Shown here: one piece after another, positions 36,743 through 44,542 of the stretch
Numbering within the stretch: position 1 is the first letter of the stretch
Layout: each line of letters begins with the position of its first letter
From: Salegentibacter sp. R32
GTDB taxonomy: Bacteria > Bacteroidota > Bacteroidia > Flavobacteriales > Flavobacteriaceae
Direction of reading: 5' to 3'
Assembly: GCF_008692195.1 (NCBI RefSeq)
Contig: NZ_RXOM01000024.1
Coordinates: 1 to 54,172 of the forward strand
DNA length: 54,172 nucleotides
Position numbers and translations under genes: made by a program
The notes under the pieces: model-generated
Databases searched by the model: none
What the model was told of the DNA's origin: nothing
What the model saw: the letters and a program-made list of their open reading frames with translations, nothing else

Positions 36743-39136
36743 TTACTTTGGAACATCGATGATTTCCCTGGTTTTTATGGGTAACAGTTGGCCGTTTTTA
36801 TCCATAAATTGCCAGAGACCGTCCTTTTTGAAGGCGATGGGAAAGCTGAAATTGGAAGTTTCCCGGTACACATTCAGCGGTTGATTTAAATAGATATCAA
36901 ATTTGGGCGGCAGGAGCTCTTTTCCTTCCGCAGTAATAATTCCGAAGCGATGATCGAGCATCGTTAAAAATCCGTTGCCATTTTCTTCCTCAAAAACCTT
37001 CTGAAAACGCGCAGGCACCACGATCTTCCCTTCCAGATTGGCAAATCCCTTCCACATTTTGCCGGTTGCCGGGTCTTTTTTAAACAAAGGCAGGTAATGT
37101 TCGTTCTCAAATTTCTGTAAATAATCGTTTTCCTGGCTATCGTAAGTCACGGGAACAATCAGTTTTCCTTCCGCATTGGCATAACCAAAATTTAACCGGT
37201 TAGCGTCTTGTTGGGCGACCAGGTAATTTCCGTTTTTTAAAGGTTTAATAAGCGAATAGCCTTCCGTTAGCAGCTTTTGCTTTTTGTAATCGTACAAATA
37301 GGTTTTTCCATTTTTTTGCACGGTGAGCAACCAATGGTTTTCGTCTTTGCTCATTTCAGTAAACGGAAGCGGTTCTTGCGTATTCGTTTCCGCATTAAAA
37401 AGCACATATCCGTTTTCATTGTGCTTCAACACAAAATAGGGGGCGTCCATTTGTTCTATATGAGTGTAAGAGATCGGTAACACTTCGTTTCCTTCCGCAT
37501 CAAAAAGCCCGGCCAGTGTTCGATGATTTTCGGTTTCTTTTTCTACCCGAATTAGCTGATGTTTCTGGTTAAACATCCGAATATACTTGTACTCGATGGG
37601 AATAATTAATTGTTCTTTTGCTAGATCGTAAACGCCCTGAGCGCCATAATTTTCTTTTGATAAAATGACTTTATGATGCGCTTGTAATTCGATTTTAGCA
37701 TAATCTCCCGGGATTATTTTATCGGAATGAAGCTGGTATAATTGGTCTTTTCCGTCATTTTCCAAACGGATTAATCCTACGGGTTTGTCCTCAAAATGAT
37801 AGTGCTGGCGGTCATTAAAAAATTCGACCCGATCGTATTGCGGAGGCACGATTTTACCCGTTTTAGGAACATGAAATCCGTATTTTCCGTTGGTTCTGGT
37901 TTTAAAAATGGGCATTAATTGGTCGGGACCGGTGCGTATTTCGCTTAAATCGATCCAATCGTAAGTGTTGGGCAGCAATTGCTTATTTTGCTTATCCAGC
38001 AACCCTAATTTATCGTTTTTGTTGCTGATGAAATAATCGCCCCGAACCATCAACCGATTTTTATAGGTGGGCGGAATAATGACATTGCCCAGCGTATCGA
38101 TAATGCCGTAACTGCCATCTTTTTCTACGGAAAAATAGGCGCCGGACTGAAAGGTGGAATACGGATTGTAAATCGCCGAATATTCAAACGGAACGATTTG
38201 TTCGCCGTTGCGGTTAATCAGTCCAAAAAGCGCTTCCGCATTGGGAGATTTTCCCGCTTTTGAAGCGATTAAATGTCCGTTTTCGATCTCCAGGCGTTTA
38301 TATTCCGGGCCGGCAAATTCTTTTTGCTTCGGAAGGTTGAAAACCACCTGTTCTCCGTTCTTTCTGAAGGCGGCCACCCACTCGTCGCTGCGCATATTTA
38401 CGTGTTGATGCTCGTAACGGAAAGGCGCTAAGACTTCATTTTTAAAATTGATAACGCCCCATTTTCCGTCTTTTTTCGCATACAAATAATCAGATTTACG
38501 TCCACAACCGCTGCAATAATCAAATTGGTCATATTCAAAAGGAATAATCATTTTTTCTGATTCCGCATCGTAAACGCCCCATTTTTCATTCTTCTTTACA
38601 TCAAAAAGATGTCGATTCAGCACCATCACATCTTCAAATTCCAACGGCACCAAAAATTGCCCCCAGGAATTGGCAAAAGTCTTTTTACCCTGGTCTTCAA
38701 TTTGAAGGTAACGCCCAAAAACAAAGCTTATTTTTTCATAATTTGGCGGAAGCACCCATTCACCGGTTTCGTTGAGCATTCCCGATTTTCCGTTGGCTAC
38801 CTGAACGATATACATTCGCTTGTTTTCGTTTTCGTAAGAGCGTTCCATCCCGTTGCTGGTGGGCACCACGCTGTCTAACGGATGAAAATCCTGAACGATC
38901 TTGGTAAAAGCGCGCCGGCCATTTTTGGTGATGTAAAAATGACTGCTGTCTTTTTCTACTCGGGCAATTCCCTGAAAAAAGGGCGTGCTTTTGGGGTAAA
39001 TCACGGTATCGATTACTGCTTGGGTGGCGGCATCTGGATTTTTTTCGGCGACATTTTTAGAGGTGTCGCAGGCATTTAAAAAACAGATAAGGCTTAGCAG
39101 CAGCAGGCGGTGAATACTAGTGTTGTAGGTGCTCAT
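36743..39136 (-). CDS. WG-repeat lipoprotein
   Basis: A 797-residue lipoprotein (lipobox LNAC, Cys23) built almost wholly from WG/KWG repeats, for example KKNEKWGVYDAESEKMIIPF, AKKDGKWGVINFKNEVLAPF, EKDGSYGIIDTLGNVIIPPT and KKDGLWQFMDKNG. About 12-14 units cover residues 75-790. WG repeats form extended beta structures used in surface binding, but their ligands are mostly unknown. The downstream-gap and start-codon positions are ordinary. It follows the YCF48-like gene on the same strand after 240 bp, perhaps in one transcript. DNA here looks richer in GC than that of the pectin locus. Confidence 0.85.
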   Translation of the reverse strand: MSTYNTSIHRLLLLSLICFLNACDTSKNVAEKNPDAATQAVIDTVIYPKSTPFFQGIARVEKDSSHFYITKNGRRAFTKIVQDFHPLDSVVPTSNGMERSYENENKRMYIVQVANGKSGMLNETGEWVLPPNYEKISFVFGRYLQIEDQGKKTFANSWGQFLVPLEFEDVMVLNRHLFDVKKNEKWGVYDAESEKMIIPFEYDQFDYCSGCGRKSDYLYAKKDGKWGVINFKNEVLAPFRYEHQHVNMRSDEWVAAFRKNGEQVVFNLPKQKEFAGPEYKRLEIENGHLIASKAGKSPNAEALFGLINRNGEQIVPFEYSAIYNPYSTFQSGAYFSVEKDGSYGIIDTLGNVIIPPTYKNRLMVRGDYFISNKNDKLGLLDKQNKQLLPNTYDWIDLSEIRTGPDQLMPIFKTRTNGKYGFHVPKTGKIVPPQYDRVEFFNDRQHYHFEDKPVGLIRLENDGKDQLYQLHSDKIIPGDYAKIELQAHHKVILSKENYGAQGVYDLAKEQLIIPIEYKYIRMFNQKHQLIRVEKETENHRTLAGLFDAEGNEVLPISYTHIEQMDAPYFVLKHNENGYVLFNAETNTQEPLPFTEMSKDENHWLLTVQKNGKTYLYDYKKQKLLTEGYSLIKPLKNGNYLVAQQDANRLNFGYANAEGKLIVPVTYDSQENDYLQKFENEHYLPLFKKDPATGKMWKGFANLEGKIVVPARFQKVFEEENGNGFLTMLDHRFGIITAEGKELLPPKFDIYLNQPLNVYRETSNFSFPIAFKKDGLWQFMDKNGQLLPIKTREIIDVPK

Positions 39137-39340
39137 TTTTTAGTGCTTTTATAGATTGATGCTGAAAGCGGCGTTACTTGTTCAGCTTCTCAGTAGTGCT
39201 CTTTTTGCCATCCCAAAGCAAGCAAAATCTAACGGGAACGCACCCCCTGTATTCCGTGAAAAATATGCTAAAGTTTAGCCAATCTCAGTAATTGGTTGCT
39301 TTTGGGGTTCATTTTTAGGGGATTGGCCTTGCTAAAAATG

Positions 39341-39355
39341 ATATCGCAACGATAT
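39341..39355. repeat. Short perfect palindrome between YCF48-like and WG-repeat genes
   Basis: ATATCGCAACGATAT has 6-base arms around CAA. It follows the YCF48-like stop by about 22 bp on the minus strand. A longer imperfect pairing (GCCAATC / GATTGGC) lies next to it at about 39277-39330. Likely hairpin; role unknown. Confidence 0.35.
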
Positions 39356-39377
39356 GTAAAATAGTTCTTATTGCGAG

Positions 39378-40496
39378 CTATAGTTTTGTTTGGTATAATT
39401 TATCGCGGCTTAAGAGAAACACCTTGCCGTTTAGCAAGAAAAGTCCGTAAGCATCAAAGACAAAGGTTTTCCCTTGGACCAACAGAAAGGGCAAAATTTT
39501 TCCCTGTGCATCGATGGAAAATAGGGGGGCTTTCGTTTTTTCATCTTGAAAACTTTCAGCCGTGGTTAGCAACAAGCGGTTATCGTTCGTATATTCTAAA
39601 TTCGAAATATTGGCGCCGCTTCCCAACACCGCGGTATCTATCTGTTCCCAGGTTTTTCCTCCGTCGGTGGTTTTTAAAAGCAGGCCTTGCAACCCAGAAA
39701 TGTAGCCTTCTTTTTTGGTGATAAAGGCGATGGAATTTAGGGATTCCCCTTCTTTTCCACTACGCAGCTGCCGCCAATTGTTGCCCTGGTTGGTACTTTC
39801 GTACACATTTCCTGTAAACGAAAGGATCCTGATGGTGTTATCGGGAAAAATAATCACATCGCTTAGGGGAACTTCATCGGCTAGCAATCCATCAAGCGGA
39901 ACCTGTTGCCAGTGCGCGCCTTTATCTGTGGTTTTTAGGATGAGAGGTTTCCCGTTGTTATCGCCAACGATAATTCCCAAACCGCTGGGAGAAAACTTTA
40001 TTTTATAAAATTTAGGATGGCGTAAGGCATATTTGTTTTCGGCCAGCGTATTGACATCAAAAGCTTCCCATTCGGTATGTAAATCGTTATTTCTAAAAAT
40101 ATAGCGGGAAGCGCCAACCACATAATACTGATTTTCGTAAATGGCGGTGCTGTAAAAGGCATTGGCAAAACCGGAAAAGGAAAAGCCTTTCCAATGTTTT
40201 CCGCCGTCTTGGGTGGAGCGCAAGCGTAGCCGGGTGCCGCCGGCGATGATGCCTTCTTTTTCGTTGCGAAAGCTCACGCTGTTGTAAAACTGAAATCCGG
40301 TATTTTCTACCGCGTGCAATACCTTGACGGGCTTGCCGGTCACCTCGTTTTTAAACTCTTCCTGCTCGGGGAAATTCACCGGTATCGTGTCAATTTCCAC
40401 ATTAAGGGCACTCACGGGCTGGTACGCTTGCTGCGCGATAGCTGGTAAACTAAAAAGGAGGGCGACAAGGATCCCCAGGCTTGGTCTTGTTTTCAT
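39378..40496 (-). CDS. YCF48-like (photosynthesis system II assembly factor-type) beta-propeller protein
   Basis: A secreted propeller protein: signal peptide MKTRPSLGILVALLFSLPAI then AQQ; repeated blades with S-T-Q/D-G-G-x-x-W motifs (RLRSTQDGGKHWKGF, LKTTDKGAHWQQV, YESTNQGNNWRQL, LLKTTDGGKTWEQI). This is the BNR/YCF48 pattern. In non-photosynthetic bacteria these proteins are of unknown role, often annotated as oxidoreductases without evidence. I chose ATG at 40496 rather than 40514 because it begins the signal peptide directly. Confidence 0.82.
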   Translation of the reverse strand: MKTRPSLGILVALLFSLPAIAQQAYQPVSALNVEIDTIPVNFPEQEEFKNEVTGKPVKVLHAVENTGFQFYNSVSFRNEKEGIIAGGTRLRLRSTQDGGKHWKGFSFSGFANAFYSTAIYENQYYVVGASRYIFRNNDLHTEWEAFDVNTLAENKYALRHPKFYKIKFSPSGLGIIVGDNNGKPLILKTTDKGAHWQQVPLDGLLADEVPLSDVIIFPDNTIRILSFTGNVYESTNQGNNWRQLRSGKEGESLNSIAFITKKEGYISGLQGLLLKTTDGGKTWEQIDTAVLGSGANISNLEYTNDNRLLLTTAESFQDEKTKAPLFSIDAQGKILPFLLVQGKTFVFDAYGLFLLNGKVFLLSRDKLYQTKL

Positions 40497-40514
40497 TGGT
40501 TTATTCTTCCACAT

Positions 40515-40874
40515 AGCATTAAGCTAACGTGGGCAAAAGTATTTCATTATGTGGAACGGCTATTCTTTTAAGGAAAGGTTTTTTGATGTATTTTTCTCTT
40601 TAAAAAAATACCTTTAGGCTCTGCCTCGAGAATAATCGGTTTCAAGAATTTTTTTATTGGCTTGTCAGTCCAAAGAAAAGAAAGAACAAACCACTTCAAA
40701 TGACCTGAAGCAAGTCTGCCTGCCGAAAGTTGCCTGACGGCAGTTAGGCGGGCAGGTTCAGGATGACGGCATCTCATTATGATTCATAACGGATTTTCAT
40801 ATCTTTTTCAATTTAAAAATTATTCTATCATCCCGAAGTGTATTCGCCATTTTCTGCTTCAAATTCAGCTGAAA
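40515..40874. repeat. Intergenic gap with REP-like element
   Basis: No gene was found in this 360-bp gap. At about 40701-40775 there is a REP-like unit: TGACCTGAAG, a CTGCCTGCC / GGCGGGCAG hairpin and TTCAGGATGACGGCATCTCA, the reverse of the element at 9253-9345. The rest is AT-rich with T-runs. An open frame spanning the repeat (40568-40777) is an artefact of the repeat. Confidence 0.6.
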
Positions 40875-41354
40875 CTACACCAGCGGTTTCAGCATCCAGA
40901 TGTTACAGGAAGAATGTCCTGAATTTCCTAAACGGGCATCGAGCGTTTTAAAGCCCAGTTTTTTATACCACGAAACGGCATTGGAAAACTCGGGTAAGCT
41001 TTCCAGGTAAAGTTTGCGATACCCAAATTGCAGGGCAGATGAGATAGAAGCCTCCATTAATTTTTTACCCAAACCTTTTCCGCGGGCTTCCTTAACGATA
41101 TAAAATTTAACCAGCTCGGCACAGGCTTCCGGCAATCCTTCAGTAGGATAGACGCCACAGCAGCCAACAATTTTCCCTTCCGTTTCGGCTACCCAAAGTT
41201 CCGCTTTTTCTATTCCGAAGAATTCATAAAGCCTATTCGTATCGGCATCGGAATAGACGGTTCCTTCTTTTGGCGCATTATATTCTTCGAACACGGTTTT
41301 AATCAGCGTGGCCACCGCGGGGTTATCGGTTCTTTTAATTTTTCTAATTTCCAT
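40875..41354 (-). CDS. GNAT N-acetyltransferase, second of coupled pair
   Basis: 159 residues; acetyl-CoA loop VKFYIVKEARGKGLGKKLME (R-G-K-G-L-G), followed by GYRKLYLESLPEFSNAVSWY and KKLGFKTL. The closing GNSGHSSCNIWML is characteristic of the acetyltransferase half of MarR-GNAT fusion proteins. Its ATG overlaps the upstream gene's stop (TAATG), so translation is coupled. The MarR regulator is encoded separately and divergently just beyond the first GNAT gene, an unfused version of that arrangement. Substrate unknown. Confidence 0.87.
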   Translation of the reverse strand: MEIRKIKRTDNPAVATLIKTVFEEYNAPKEGTVYSDADTNRLYEFFGIEKAELWVAETEGKIVGCCGVYPTEGLPEACAELVKFYIVKEARGKGLGKKLMEASISSALQFGYRKLYLESLPEFSNAVSWYKKLGFKTLDARLGNSGHSSCNIWMLKPLV

Positions 41355-41791
41355 TATAATAGCTCTAATCTCATATAATTATGCGGAATTCCTACCTCGG
41401 TAAAGGTTTCGCCATAAACGGTAAATCCGGCTTTCTTATAAAAATTAACTGCGTATTGCCGGGAATGACAATGAATTTCTTGCAAAGATTTATGTTTTGC
41501 AAATGCGATAATCTTGTTAAGCAATAACTGACCGATGCCTTTTCCTTGAACATCGGAAGCTACCGCCATTTGTATGAGTTGCGCCGAAGTTTTATTTTCT
41601 TCGGAAGGAACCAGCACCGCGCAGCCAATCACTTGATCATCCTGAAGCGCTACAAAATGCCAGGACCGCTCGTCGTGCATTTCCCAAGAATGATCGGGAA
41701 TTCCGAGGGGACGGAGCAATACTTGGTTACGGAGCTCACGCATCTCTCGATAATGGGGAGTATGAATGTTTATATTTTTTACGTGGATCAT
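41354..41791 (-). CDS. GNAT N-acetyltransferase, first of coupled pair
   Basis: 145 residues of the ElaA/YitI-like GNAT type: MRELRNQVLLRPLGIPDHSW near the N-terminus, WHFVALQDDQVIGCAVLVPS, then acetyl-CoA loop MAVASDVQGKGIGQLLLNKI and HSRQYAVNFYKKAGFTVYGE. It is the promoter-proximal gene of a two-gene operon. A minus-strand promoter is visible: TATATTTG at 41835-41842, with a TTG 21 bases upstream inside the second MarR operator. Confidence 0.87.
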   Translation of the reverse strand: MIHVKNINIHTPHYREMRELRNQVLLRPLGIPDHSWEMHDERSWHFVALQDDQVIGCAVLVPSEENKTSAQLIQMAVASDVQGKGIGQLLLNKIIAFAKHKSLQEIHCHSRQYAVNFYKKAGFTVYGETFTEVGIPHNYMRLELL

Positions 41792-41821
41792 GACTGAAAT
41801 TTAGGATAAGATGTTGTATAT

Positions 41822-41840
41822 TACTTGACAAAAGCAAATA
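41822..41840. promoter_or_regulatory. MarR operator 1 between GNAT operon and marR
   Basis: TACTTG-N7-CAAATA, a one-mismatch inverted repeat. It overlaps the -7 box (41835-41842) of the GNAT operon. Confidence 0.65.
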
Positions 41841-41850
41841 TAATTAAAAA

Positions 41851-41869
41851 TACTTGATATAAGCAAGTA
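41851..41869. promoter_or_regulatory. MarR operator 2 between GNAT operon and marR
   Basis: TACTTG-N7-CAAGTA, a perfect inverted repeat with the same spacing as operator 1 and 29 bp from it. It overlaps the -33 TTG of the GNAT promoter and lies 7 bp before the marR start codon, where it would also obstruct marR expression. Confidence 0.72.
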
Positions 41870-41875
41870 ATTAGT

Positions 41876-42307
41876 ATGGGAGAAATTGAAATAATACATA
41901 GCATCCGAAAATTCAATCGTAATTATGTAAGGAGTATTGGGCTGTTAGAAAAAACCTTTTTAAATACCGGGTATTCCCTTACCGAGTCTCATATTTTGTA
42001 TATCGTTAAAGAAGAGGGTAAAACCACTGCGACCGATATTAATAAGGTGTTGCATTTGGATGAGGGGTATTTAAGCCGAATTATCAAAAAGCTTATTTCC
42101 AATTCCATATTAATCAAAGAAAAATCCCAAGCGGATAAGCGTGTTTTCAAAATCAGTTTAACCGAGAAAGGCATAAAGGAGCAGCAAAAACTTGATGAAC
42201 TGTCCTCTTGTTCTATTGCCGGGATTATTTCCCATTTATCCCAAGGACAACAGGAGGAATTGGCACAGTCTTTTAATAAGATCATGAGGTTGTTGTACGG
42301 GCAATAA
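41876..42307 (+). CDS. MarR-family transcriptional regulator
   Basis: 143-residue winged-helix dimer. Pattern: NTGYSLTESHILYIVKEEGK, TATDINKVLHLDEGYLSRII (recognition helix), KKLISNSILIKEKSQADKRV and FKISLTEKG (wing). It is divergent from the two-gene GNAT operon across an 84-bp gap with two tandem palindromic operators. The likely role is repression of both directions, released by an unknown small ligand. Related proteins elsewhere carry a GNAT domain fused at their C-terminus. Confidence 0.9.
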   Translation: MGEIEIIHSIRKFNRNYVRSIGLLEKTFLNTGYSLTESHILYIVKEEGKTTATDINKVLHLDEGYLSRIIKKLISNSILIKEKSQADKRVFKISLTEKGIKEQQKLDELSSCSIAGIISHLSQGQQEELAQSFNKIMRLLYGQ

Positions 42308-42630
42308 GAAGCGGGCGCGATGATGATAAAATGCGCGGATTTTTATATATTGGTTAGGTTTCTGTTTTCAGCTTTTGATTTGTTGGTGGGTAATCTTTTT
42401 GCGCACGTTTACCAACCCAAAATAAAGCGTAGGAATACTTGGAAACTGAACTTGAAATTGAAGTTAAATTTGAAGTCTAATTCTCCAACTTCTAGATTCT
42501 AATCTCTAGCCTCTACTTAAATCACCAAACCCCAAATTTCAAAAACCAAATAACAATTAACCAATACCGAATAACTCATCCCCACCGCGCTGGTTTCCTG
42601 AAAACTGCCTAATGAATGCTCCCTACTGTT
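42308..42630. repeat. Gap with degenerate low-complexity phrases
   Basis: No convincing gene. From about 42440 the sequence is made of near-repeats: GAAATTGAAGTTAAATTTGAAG, then TCTAGATTCTAATCTCTAGC, then CCAAACCCCAAATTTCAAAA and AACAATTAACCAATACCGAA, then CTGAAAACTGCC. A similar TCTAGA phrase occurs at 14930-14985, and CCCTGAAAACTACC recurs at about 53873. These are degenerate, non-coding strings. Confidence 0.45.
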
Positions 42631-44241
42631 TTAAAATTTCTTGATTTGCATGATTTTTTCCTCAAAATTCTCTCGATAATTAGATTTGCTTTTTAATCGG
42701 GTTTTGTAGGAGTATACCGTTGAAAGAGATACATCTAAAAAATCGGCTACCTGTTTATTATCTTGAATTCCTAATCGATATAAGGCGAAAATCCTCAATT
42801 CCGTAGTTAATAATTCATTTTTTTTAGGAACCTTTTGCTCATCTTCAGGAAATAAGTCATTAAATTGATTGATAAAAGAAGGGAATAATTGGAGAAATAC
42901 TTCATCAAACTGATGGAAAAGTTCTGTTCTTTCCTTTTTAGCACTATACTTATAGATGGTTTGTAGTACATCTTCCGGTTTTTTAGTTTTAATTTTTAGG
43001 ATGGTACTTTTTTGAAGGGTTCCCATTTTATTGATAAGTTGAGAGGTAGCTTTTAAGAAATAAGTAATGTAATCCTGCTTAATGGAATCTGCTTCCATCA
43101 AATTTAAATTCAGCTGTTGTAAACGCTTATTGTTCTCGGTTAAAGCTTCCCGCGCAGCTTTCTTTTCTTTCAACTGTTTAAATATAATTCCTAAAGAAAT
43201 CAAAATCAGTAAACTGAGTACGGCTAGAAGAACGACGGTGTTTTCTAAGGTTTTATTTTTCTGTTCCACCTTATATAATTGGGCACTTTCAATAATGGGT
43301 AAGATGGATGAAATTTGGTTTTTACGATGTCGGGCGTTAAAAAAATCGGCATCTTCCAAGGCAATTTTCACATAGGCATTGGCCTTCTTTAACTCTCCTT
43401 TTTCGTAAAGTTTAGAAGCAAGGTTGCGGAGTGCTATATTTTCTTTAATCGAATGTTTTATATCAGAGATCGCTGCAAGAGTTATATAATAAGTAGATTT
43501 TTTTTCCTCGCCAAGCTGAGCATAGATATAACTTAAGCTAGAAGTAGCCACCCCATATAATTGTGGGGAAAGATGGTTGTTTTTTAACCAAGTCAAATAA
43601 TTATTTTTAGCATCTTTCCAATTTTGTTGTTGCAAATGTTTTAATCCATTAGCTTTTAAATATTCAGAAGAATTTTTATCCACTAAGGCTAAGGCTTTTC
43701 TTAAGTTAGAAATCCCCTTTCTTATATAGTTGACTTGAAATTTATTATCATCATTGTATTCGGCTAAATCAAAAAAGGAGCGGGCTTTGGTAAAGTACAA
43801 ATCATATTTTTTTAATTTACCCAGTTGGAGCGTATCAATACTTTGCAAGGTGTCAATAGCTTCCGTAAATAAACCTGCCGATAGTAATAAAAAACCTTCG
43901 TGAATTTTGGCCTCCGCAATCAGCGTACTGTCATTAATTTGATGTGCTACCTGTTTGGCTTTTTCTACATAGATGTATGCAGAGTCATATTTAAATTCAT
44001 TATAACCATCATACAGCTTGATATAAGAATGATAGATTTCTGTAGGACTTCCGCTTAATCGTGTTTTATGGGTTTCAAGACGAAGTTTCTTTAATGTGGC
44101 ATTTTTCTTTTGGGTATAATCTTCCCTTCGCTCGATGGCTTTATCTAATACAGAAAGCAGGCTGTCATTAGCCTGAGCTTTTACATTTACAACGGCACCA
44201 ACTAATAGAAAAGATAAAACAAAAAGATCAAGTAATTTCAT
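42631..44241 (-). CDS. susR: SusR-like membrane-bound regulator of starch utilisation
   Basis: Sensor-regulator of the adjacent starch locus. After a signal peptide (about 1-22) comes a periplasmic region of TPR-like helices (about 30-320) that in SusR senses maltose or larger malto-oligosaccharides. A single membrane helix follows (NTVVLLAVLSLLILISLGII, about 329-348), then a coiled coil and a C-terminal LuxR-like helix-turn-helix: TTELRIFALYRLGIQDNKQV, ADFLDVSLSTVYSYKTRLKS. The 536-residue length matches SusR. It is divergent from susC across a 301-bp gap. The recognised set susR-susC-susD-susE-GH13-GH97 supports the name. Confidence 0.9.
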   Translation of the reverse strand: MKLLDLFVLSFLLVGAVVNVKAQANDSLLSVLDKAIERREDYTQKKNATLKKLRLETHKTRLSGSPTEIYHSYIKLYDGYNEFKYDSAYIYVEKAKQVAHQINDSTLIAEAKIHEGFLLLSAGLFTEAIDTLQSIDTLQLGKLKKYDLYFTKARSFFDLAEYNDDNKFQVNYIRKGISNLRKALALVDKNSSEYLKANGLKHLQQQNWKDAKNNYLTWLKNNHLSPQLYGVATSSLSYIYAQLGEEKKSTYYITLAAISDIKHSIKENIALRNLASKLYEKGELKKANAYVKIALEDADFFNARHRKNQISSILPIIESAQLYKVEQKNKTLENTVVLLAVLSLLILISLGIIFKQLKEKKAAREALTENNKRLQQLNLNLMEADSIKQDYITYFLKATSQLINKMGTLQKSTILKIKTKKPEDVLQTIYKYSAKKERTELFHQFDEVFLQLFPSFINQFNDLFPEDEQKVPKKNELLTTELRIFALYRLGIQDNKQVADFLDVSLSTVYSYKTRLKSKSNYRENFEEKIMQIKKF

Positions 44242-44542
44242 GAGCTTACCGGTAATTTTTAGGTTGTAAAATTAGCAAATTGATAAAAAATTCACTCCAT
44301 AGAAGAAATATTTGTAAATATAAGTTAATATTTTTAATCGAATAAACCTTGATTTTTTTATTAATTTAATCATTTAAAAAACTAATATACAGGTATTTAA
44401 AATTTTAAATAACTTGATTTTTAGTTGAATTTCTTTTTAGCACTCTACATCTCTCCTAATTTTGGTTTTTGAATAAAATTCAGATACGAAAACGATTTCA
44501 GTCTGGAAAGCAGAATCAAATTTTAACTTAAGTCAAGAACAT
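44242..44542. promoter_or_regulatory. Divergent susR-susC control region
   Basis: AT-rich 301-bp gap without a gene. It contains a -7-type box TAATTTTG at 44457-44464 facing susC, without a clear TTG partner, which fits activator dependence, and a 14-base palindrome ATATTTGTAAATAT at 44308-44321 that could be a regulator site. At 44267-44280 it has the 14-mer ATTTGCTAATTTTA (minus strand) that also occurs before the GntR regulator gene. The SusR binding site itself is not identified. Confidence 0.45.

Noticed and set aside
40568-40777. 69-codon minus-strand ORF
   Set aside because: It is a translation of the REP-like repeat and has no coding character.
42320-42502. 60-codon plus-strand ORF after marR
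   Set aside because: Its second half is the low-complexity GAAATTGAAG-type phrase; no domain is recognisable.
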